Shown here: positions 56,685-64,000 of the stretch, piece by piece
How the letters are laid out: each line of letters begins with the position of its first letter
Position numbering within the stretch: the stretch's first letter is position 1
The notes under the pieces: generated by a model
The model's input: only the letters and a program-made list of their open reading frames with translations
Told to the model about the DNA's origin: nothing
Database searches by the model: none
Assembly: GCA_022036555.1 (NCBI GenBank)
Contig: CM039122.1
Coordinates: 47,295,600-47,359,599, forward strand
Reading direction: 5' to 3'
Source of the DNA: Microstegium vimineum
Taxonomy: Eukaryota > Streptophyta > Magnoliopsida > Poales > Poaceae
Length of the DNA stretch: 64,000 bases
Position numbers and translations under genes: made by a program

Positions 56685-59240
56685 TCACAAAAAAGCTAGT
56701 GACCAGGGGAGTCTTCCTGTCCTTGACATCTTATCCAATGCTCTCTCAACACCATCTATCTGAACTTTAGTGGCTACCTGCTCCTTGACTTTCTTCTTAT
56801 CAGCTTTTTTTTGTGCATGCTTTATCGCCTTTTGCATCTTTTCTGCCGCTTCCACTCTCTTCTTCTCCAGCTTCAACTGTTTCCAGTCGAGGTACAAAGG
56901 GGGCGTGAAATTAGGAAAGCAAATCCATCCATTTCAAATAGAACTGCTGTTACCGAGCATACCTCAGCACTTCCCATCTTCTGCTGGGCCTTTGCGATCT
57001 TCTTCCTCTGCCAATCATCAATGTCGGCTTCTTTCCTTTTCAGCCTATATGGTTTAAGTATCATTAGTACTCTGACTAGAAAATGAAAAGACCCGTGGGC
57101 TATTAAATTCGAAGATTTCAAAATTAACACATAGTGATTACTCACACGAGTTCATGGTTTCATACCCACACCAGTAATGAATTGAGCTTGTTACTTCAAA
57201 TACAATTCCAGGCTGAAGTGATATTGTACTACAAGTAATCAGTAATCACCTAACAAGCATTTGAAAATAAAATATGACCATCATAGCAATACAATCTTCT
57301 TACTACCATTCTTTCTCTGAACAAGTCCAAAATCAATTGGTAACGAATATCAAGTTTGGATATTATGAAAAATGGGATAAGAAGGATTACTTTTCTATGA
57401 GCTTTGAAATCTGCGCATCCTTCCAGGCAACCAACTTGGCATGGACTAAATTGCCTTGGGGTTTTAGCACGGAGCTCGAGATCCGTCTCTCCATCCTCTG
57501 CACTTGAACTGGACAGTTCTCACCATCTGAATCGCCAAATGCACGATCACTATGGTTGCTACCCTCATAAGCACCATCAGACTCAAAATTCCAATCACGA
57601 GCTGCAACATACACGATTCTCTCAAAGTTCAGATTAGGCTGAATTCTGATGAACCCCATGAGATTCAGGCTTATACCTGAGGATATACGAGATGACACGG
57701 TATCAGCCTGCCAGTCTTTTTTATCACCTCCCTCGTCATCCCCTTCACTGACTTTGGGCAGTCTCCATTCATTGATAGCATCTAGTGCACCCACGCGCTT
57801 ACGGAAATTATGTGAGGAGCGAGCTCGGCGTATAAATCTAGCTGGTGTGGTTTTGTGAATGAATCTTGGAGGCATTTGATTGGCCCCTTCAACTGCATAT
57901 TATTGAACATGAATTGCAAGAAAAAATTGTGCCTAATAATATATCAACAGAGGAGACCAGCAAAAAGAGGCACCTCTCCTGTCCAGCAGAGAAGGGTGGT
58001 GTCTGGGTGTCTGTTGTCTGATGTTTCGTGGTGTAGCAGAAGGATTCATGAAATCTGCTCTGGCCCTCCCTTGCTCTTCTTCCTTCAGTAGTAGATTTGG
58101 ATTGTTAGTTTGTGCCCCAATCTGGGTTTCTGGGTCGTGCAAGACCAAATGGATTGAAAACATAACAAAGTGCAAACAAAAATGGGACCTTCATGCATAG
58201 CAATCAAATGGAATCAGACATAGAAGTTAGATGACGCAGAAGTTAAAAAGATAATGCAAGAATCAAGATGAGCAGGTACATATTGCTATGGATTTTGGCC
58301 CTCACCAGAATTAGCACACAGAAAATTTGATAATTGACTACAAGCCTAAATCGTGGAGCAGGCTTTACTGCTTGTCAGTTAACTAGGTCTGGGGAGCAAT
58401 TCCACTAGTCCAGCAACATTAACAGATTAACAATTTATCAACAAACCGAGATAATCGTAAGAAAGAGCCATTTGTTCCTGCAGGGCTACAAGTCATTGAT
58501 GAACCTCAGCACTTCCGTCCAAGAAACAACCTCTACACCAGCATAGACTAGCAGAATGTATCAGCTCATTCGGACAGCATTCAAGACAGCAAACTACTAA
58601 GCATGGAATCAAGATCAAACGAAGGCCAGGTGGAGAACCGAGGACCATGGAACCACCTTCGCTCCATATCGACCAAGAATCAATCCGGGAACAAAACAAA
58701 CAAAAGGGGAACCATAACCAAGAAGTTATTAAGAACACGAAAACTGACCATCCGTGGCGTGACGAACGAGGAGGCGTCGTCACCGCCGTGCGGTTCGCGG
58801 TCCTCCTCCTCCCCCCCGCCGCCGTGGCTGTTCACGGGGCTGCAGATCGGGGACGGCGATGCGGGGCGGTGCCTGGTGAGCGACCCGGCGCTCCACGCGG
58901 CGCAGCTGCCGTAGGACGAGGCCGGGCGGCGGCCGTAGTGCCCGCCGCGCCCGCCCATGGCTGCCATCGCGAGCAGCATCTGCGTGCTCCGCCCCTCGGA
59001 CAACTCGTCCTCGGGCTCCGGGTCCGGCTCGGCGTCGGCGTTGTAGCCAGGGGCGCCCCGCGAGGCCTCGGAGCGGACCGGGGAGGAGCCCGGCGAGACG
59101 CGGGAGGCAGCGGTGGGCTCGCCCATGCAGGGCAGCGGGATCGGGAGCTGAGGGAGGTGGTCGGCGCGGCGCATGTTGGTGCTCCCGCAGGAGGAGACGC
59201 CGTCCAGGACGGCGGCAGCGGCAGCGGCAGCGGCGGCCAT
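56685..59240 (-). CDS. Remorin family protein, six exons
   Basis: Six exons join with agreeing phases to 446 residues: 58749-59240, 57974-58121, 57677-57892, 57391-57601, 56963-57044 and 56685-56876. The N-terminal 300 residues are Ser/Pro/Gly-rich and probably disordered. The C-terminal 110 residues are a Remorin_C coiled coil: AKLVAWKDAQISKLIEK, IDDWQRKKIAKAQQKM, LKLEKKRVEAAEKMQKAIKH, and the end RTGRLPWSLAFL. The RTGRLP box near the C-terminus is a family signature. Remorins coat the inner face of the plasma membrane in nanodomains and act in cell-to-cell and immune signalling; the long N-terminus suggests one of the larger remorin groups. No final Cys-rich anchor is present, unlike many members. 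ATG choice: first Met, followed by a nine-Ala run. Confidence 0.9.
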
Positions 59241-60114
59241 CTTCTTCTCCTTCTTGCTCTGCTCCTTGCCCCTCCCCTCTTCTTTGTTAGTTTCAGAGCG
59301 CGCGCGTGCGTTGTGCCGTTATGCTTGTTGCCTTCGATCCCTTGCGGCCTGAAGACGCAACAGACGGGGGCGGTTTGTGTGGGCGTCTCGTAGGCTGTTA
59401 GGCTTATAGGGCTGGGCCTCCTAGCTATTGGGCCGTGGCATGCGCAGCCCCTCGCTGACAGGTGGACCCCACCTGTGCACCGCGCCCTTCCCTTCAGAGG
59501 TTTCAGATTAGCAGACACATAAATCCTCAATAAGGAACCAAAGCAGAGAGATAACAGTAACAGAAATAAGCAGCGGAGGTCCAGACGTCAGGCACACCAG
59601 CAAGTGTGCCGGAAAATTTCATTCGACAGTTAAATCATGTGCTGTAAACATGTGGTTCTGCTGGTTTCTATTCATTTAATCAACTCTTCCTCCATAATTT
59701 ATGAAGCAAAAAACGTTTTTCCTCGTACAGAAATACTACGGTCAGGCTCCTCTGAGCAAATCTCAGCTTGTCAGTTACAACACAGGTACAAACACAAAAT
59801 CGGGCGCCTGGTACCCGAAATTGTGCATCACCAAACTACCAGGTCCTGACTAGTTATGACGTGTCCTTTGGAGTATCAAGAAGCGTGGTTGCCTTTGGTC
59901 GAGCCAAGAAATTTGGCTTCTGAGCACTAAGAACTTTGTGCAGTTTCCGACTAGTAATAATCCAACTAAGCAGCAACACCTGCTGAATACTTGAGCACCT
60001 TCCCTTTGATTCGTTGATGTGCGGGTAAGATCTGCTGCAAGAGAGGTCAATCCTTACAGGGCAGATAACAGGTGAAGCACATCGCAGGGAATGGAGCACC
60101 AAGATGATCAGACT
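59241..60114. other. Remorin promoter and 3' flank of the F-box gene
   Basis: CT-rich leader just above the remorin ATG. No additional gene is seen. 59850-60110 probably contains the F-box 3' UTR. Confidence 0.45.
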
Positions 60115-63100
60115 TCATACCCTTTTGAAAAATACCCTGCCCTTCTTTCCCATCCCAGTGCCAACGAGGCTTGCAGCAAGTAGTGACTTGTTGTCGGGAC
60201 GCCACTTTAGCTCCTTGAGATTGGAGAATAGCTCTGAAAGGGCAGGAGTTATTTCCTCATCCTTGATTTTTTTGCAGGTAACAACTTCTAGACTCTGGAG
60301 ATCGCTCCATGAGGTTATCACCGATTCTAGACCTCGAGTTGTTAAAAGTGAGCACCCTTCTAACAACAGGGATTTTACTCTCCTGCAAAATATAAGAACA
60401 TGACTATAGTTAGGCACAATCCAGCACGAGGTCCAATAAATACCGAGTTTCTACAGGACCCTGCACTGGCAAAAATATCAGCACGCATATGGCTCCAATT
60501 CTAAGACCAAATTTTGGCAGGCCATATTCAGTCGAGCATTTCCAAAGAGGAACAAAATACCCAGATGAAAATTTAATAATATAGTAATTTTCCCCACTGC
60601 TTCCTATAAATATACACAGATGGTTATTACCCATTCATTTACCTATTCACCAAGTTGTATCGATACTGCACTCAGAAGGGGCATTTTGACAAATGTGAAG
60701 CAACCAGTGTCACAACATCAGAGATGGTGGGTCTTCTTATGCAAGAATGTGTTGTTTTGCAAGGCTCTAAAATGAAACAGGAAAAGATGAGAAGGAAACA
60801 AGCTAGACTAGAGGATGGAACAAGTAACTTAATCTAAGATGGTACATATTCTTATTGTGAGCGCAGGATTACTAATTGTCAAGTCCTTTGGAAGATTGAC
60901 TACTAAACAAAGAACAAGTGAGCAGGTACTCCTACCAGATATGATTTATGGGCATTATGAACAAGTTAACTTAATACTGAAAAATGCATGAGCAAACTAC
61001 ATGAAAAGAAAGGGTGATATTCTAATTAAGATGTTTCTGTGAGCAATAATGCAAAAAAAGCACACAATGAGTTGCATCACTTTTTTTGGCAAACAGTGAT
61101 ATTTAAATATCATACAAGGAGCACGGAAATACATTGAGACAGATCTTAAAGGTAAACAGAGGGAGTCAAGTAGCACAAGGAATGATCAGATCGAAAGCAT
61201 GGAGTAGAAGTACATAGGAAGTACACATGTAAATGTGGCTCTCTCATTACGCCAGCAAGTCATTAATTTACAGATGCATCTTAATCCTTGCTACCACTTT
61301 GAGCCCAGAAGGAAGAACAGAGATCAGGGAACTGTCACATTTAACGTGCATATAACACGATAAATTGCTCCCTTCACACGGGAGAAGAAGAACATAACAA
61401 TTAGTAGTTTACATATAGCTAGATTAATAGGGGCAGATGATAGTGGAATATGACCCATTCTTGACCTTTTTGAACACTGAACCAGGGAAGCTTAAGAGTA
61501 AGAACATTGTTCGGCAATACATTGTCAGTACTGCTCATGTGCAAGATGGATAACCAAATTCTTCATTGCTCCCAACAGTCGTATTATACCGATTGGTTTA
61601 TGATTTTTGGAGGAAGCTGGAAATGACTTGTATAGTCACATCTTAATCAAATTCACCTATTCAGGTGTCATCTATCTATGTCATGTTTCACATTGTCATT
61701 AGTATCTAAAAAAACTCTCATTGATGCATTGATAATCCACACACTGTTATATCGAAATCTACATGAAACATGAGGCTATGGATACCACTGCTCTAATGGA
61801 CAATATTTATAGGTATGTCAATGGGGCTTTTGCCGTAAAAGGGTTGTTGAACAAATAATAGAAAACCACATCTTCCAGGAAATTTAAAAAATCAACTAGA
61901 TGCATTTTTGGGATGCTAGTGCATGTCTGTACCATTGAAATGTATCTTTTCTTCTCCTGAGTGACAGAGATCACACAAATTTGTACTTGAACATCAAATA
62001 CATAGCTACAGTGAATCAGTGATTGCATCAAGATCACACAAAGCTACATAATCATCAGTAATCATCTAAAATCTGCTAGAAAAGATGCACTCCGAGGTCA
62101 CATGGCAGTTCTTTATTTTACGATCCCTGAACTCACGGTGCCAACATTGAGGGGTCCATGCGTAGCTAGCAATCAGATTCATGACCTGAGCCTGACATCT
62201 GACATCTACTAATGCTAGAGCACTCAATCCTCTTGTAGAGTAGTACTAGTGTGCATGTGATGTTATTTGTTGCCAGCATGTCACAATCACAGAATGAACA
62301 CAAATCAGGAATACTGTACGTAACTAATAAACAGTCAAAAGCTAGAACTGTCCCCATTATGCAATCACTGGAACAATATCAAGAAATGAGACTAGTGGTT
62401 ACTGGTTCTAGTGTATTCTACCTGCATAGGCCAGCCAAGGCAAACATATCATCTTCAAGGCCCCAGCAATTCTGGACCTGTATCTCACGGGCTCCCTCGC
62501 ACACCAAAAAGAGGGAGTGGAGGGCGCTACGGTCACGCAGCTGGCACCGATGCAGCTGCAGGCTCTCGAGCGTGAGACAAGCACCAAGGTGTTCCGGCGG
62601 GCCAGGGTCGTCGTCGATCCTTCTGCAACTCTGCAGCCGCAGAGTCTTGAGGTTCCCACAGAAGGCTAGCGCGGCAAGCCACCCGCCGTCCATCCTGTGG
62701 TTAGCGATGGTGAGCTCCTCAAGCATCGCACAGCAGCGCCCCACAGCGGCGATGCCGTCGTAGCTCCCCTCGCAACCCTGAAGCTCCAGTTTGACGAGCC
62801 GCTTGCATCCATGGGCGAGGATGGTGAGGCCGATGTCAGTGACGCCGCCGCCCTCGCCTGTGCCATAGAGCGCGGGGCACGCGGCGACAATGCGGAGGAT
62901 CTGGAGGTGCGCGAAGGCGGAAACCGGGCGGAGGGCGAGGTCGGTGCAGCGGTGGAGCTCGAGCTCCTGCAGGGTGGGGCATCCGCCGGCGATGGCCATG
63001 AGCCCGCCGGACTCAGAGGCGGCGGTGGCGGAGAGACGGCGGAGGTTGGGGAAACTAGCTGCGACGGCGGCGAGTCCCCTGTCGAGCGCGTCGTCGTCGA

Positions 63101-63602
63101 CGAAGCGGCATGCGCCGAGCGGCGGGTCCGCGCTGGCGTCTAGGGTTAGCGAGACCGCGCCGCAGGTGAGGAGCGGGGAGGCGTGGGTTGGCGCCGCGGC
63201 GGCGGTGGGCGCGGCGATGGAGGCCGGGAACAGGTCGAGGTCGGCCAGGTCGGGGAAGCGGTAGGGCAGGCGGTGCGCGACGAAGGCCCAGTCCCGCACG
63301 GCGAGGCGGCGGCGCAGGCGCCCCGCGAGGCGCGTCCACCGCCTGCAGACCAGCGAGGCGGCGCCCGTGAGGTGGGGCTCCGGGAGGCAGGCGAGGACGC
63401 GGAGGAGGAGCGCGTCCGAGAGCGCTAGGGTTTGGTCGGGCTCGAGCGGCGGTGGCGGAGGCTGTGGCGCGGCGGCCGCCATGCCCGCCGTGGTGCGCGC
63501 GCGGAGGCCCGGCTTGTCCCCCACCAGCCACAGGTCAGACCAGCCCTTGAGCAGCTGGCGCTGACCGAGGTCGCCCAGGCAGCGGCCGCCGGGCTCAGGC
63601 AT
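60115..63602 (-). CDS. F-box/LRR protein (At5g07670-like), two exons
   Basis: Exon 1 is 62422-63602 and exon 2 is 60115-60382, joined in phase through GTAGAA/TTGCAG to give 482 residues. An F-box is at about residues 60-105: LALSDALLLRVLACLPEPHL, then SLVCRRWTRLAGRL. A series of Leu-rich repeats follows (LQELELHRCTDL, LVKLELQGCEGSYDG, LEELTIANHRM, LKTLRLQSCRRID, LESLQLHRCQL). Exon 2 adds SLLLEGCSLLTTRGLESVI, LKELKWRPDNKSLL and a basic end GTGMGKKGRVFF. F-box proteins hold substrates for SCF ubiquitin ligases; the target is unknown. The first Met is preferred because GQRQLLKGWSDLWL before the second Met resembles the related N-terminus. The 2-kb intron has no second gene. Confidence 0.92.
60383..62421. 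other. Long intron of the F-box gene
   Basis: AT-rich, with only short chance frames and no transposon ends that I could define. Bounded by GTAGAA and TTTTGCAG on the minus strand. Confidence 0.7.
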
Positions 63603-64000
63603 CTAGCGCGCCGGCTCGGCTTGTGGCGCGGGCGTGGCGCCGCGCGGCCGCATGGGCCCCCGCCCGGTGCGTGCAGCGGGGGCCGGGGGCGGCGCTCTGA
63701 TTTGGGTTTCGGAATTTCGGAGGCGCGGCGTGCGGGGGGATCTGAGGTTTGGAAGGGTGGAGGTTTTGGGATTTGGAAATTGGCGTTGCCCTGCCGCTTT
63801 GGCTTGACGACCTCAGGCGCGGGGGAAGCGGCGAAGGCGCGGGGATGGGTGAGTTCGTAGTTCAGAGTGTGACGCTGGTGTGGCGGAACTCGGTGTGGAG
63901 CGTGTGGTGGTGGCCCGATCGGTGCCGGTGGGGAAGCCAACGTTTTGAAATCCTTTCCTTGTCTCGGCGTGCAATCCAATTATCCAAATGCAAGGCGGTC
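63603..64000. other. F-box gene 5' UTR and promoter
   Basis: GC-rich leader for about 250 bp, then mixed composition. No upstream gene begins in the window. No clear TATA box on the minus strand. Confidence 0.45.

Noticed and set aside
58647..59393. 248-codon plus-strand frame opposite the remorin first exon
   Set aside because: Antisense shadow of a GC-rich exon; no domain and no splice partners.
1..64000. CRISPR arrays, bacterial operons, tRNA and rRNA genes
   Set aside because: The DNA is a plant nuclear genome. Repeats have no spacer regularity, and I found no cloverleaf with A and B boxes or rRNA segment.

Overview
The window is nuclear DNA from a grass (Poaceae), probably a panicoid; the tribe is a guess. 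The evidence is genes with small introns and GC-rich first exons, many Stowaway, Tourist and hAT miniature elements, a CACTA transposon, Helitron-type ends, and a Ty3/gypsy element of the Tat lineage carrying the grass-typical antisense gene. All gene models are hand-spliced from GT/AG sites and reading phase; none was tested by search or transcript.

Layout. 1-7.3 kb: intergenic, with MITEs and a hAT element whose 8-bp target duplication is exact. 7.4-8.0 kb: small PHD-like zinc-finger gene (minus). 8-15.9 kb: intergenic, with MITEs, one copy of a diverged 350-bp duplication and a decayed Helitron-type end. 16.0-19.8 kb: fibrillarin gene (minus), with two intronic box C/D snoRNA candidates, a frameshifted glycine/arginine-rich exon, and an intron holding scrambled inverted repeats and an organelle-like insert. 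20.8-21.2 kb: broken CASP-like gene. 21.5-28.1 kb: repeat-rich DNA with a 2.2-kb CACTA element and a good Helitron 3' end. 28.2-29.7 kb: three Tourist-like elements in a row. 31.0-33.4 kb: NFD6-like gene (plus) with alternative 3' exons. 36.1-38.8 kb: O-acetylserine (thiol) lyase gene (minus) without its C-terminal exons, followed in the same orientation and frame by two diacylglycerol kinase exons. 40.1-54.2 kb: a 14.1-kb gypsy element with CATAA target duplications, disrupted gag-pol, a long antisense gene and a 5'-deleted 3' LTR. 54.5-55.6 kb: four MITEs. 56.7-59.2 kb: six-exon remorin gene (minus). 60.1-63.6 kb: F-box/LRR gene (minus).

The host genes are unrelated housekeeping or signalling genes, not an operon or pathway cluster. 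The coherent functional unit is fibrillarin with its intronic snoRNAs: the methyltransferase of box C/D snoRNPs and apparent guide RNAs for that enzyme lie in one transcript. The most unusual points are that nested gene, the OAS-TL/DGK in-frame exon chain with an AT-type donor, and the history of the gypsy element.
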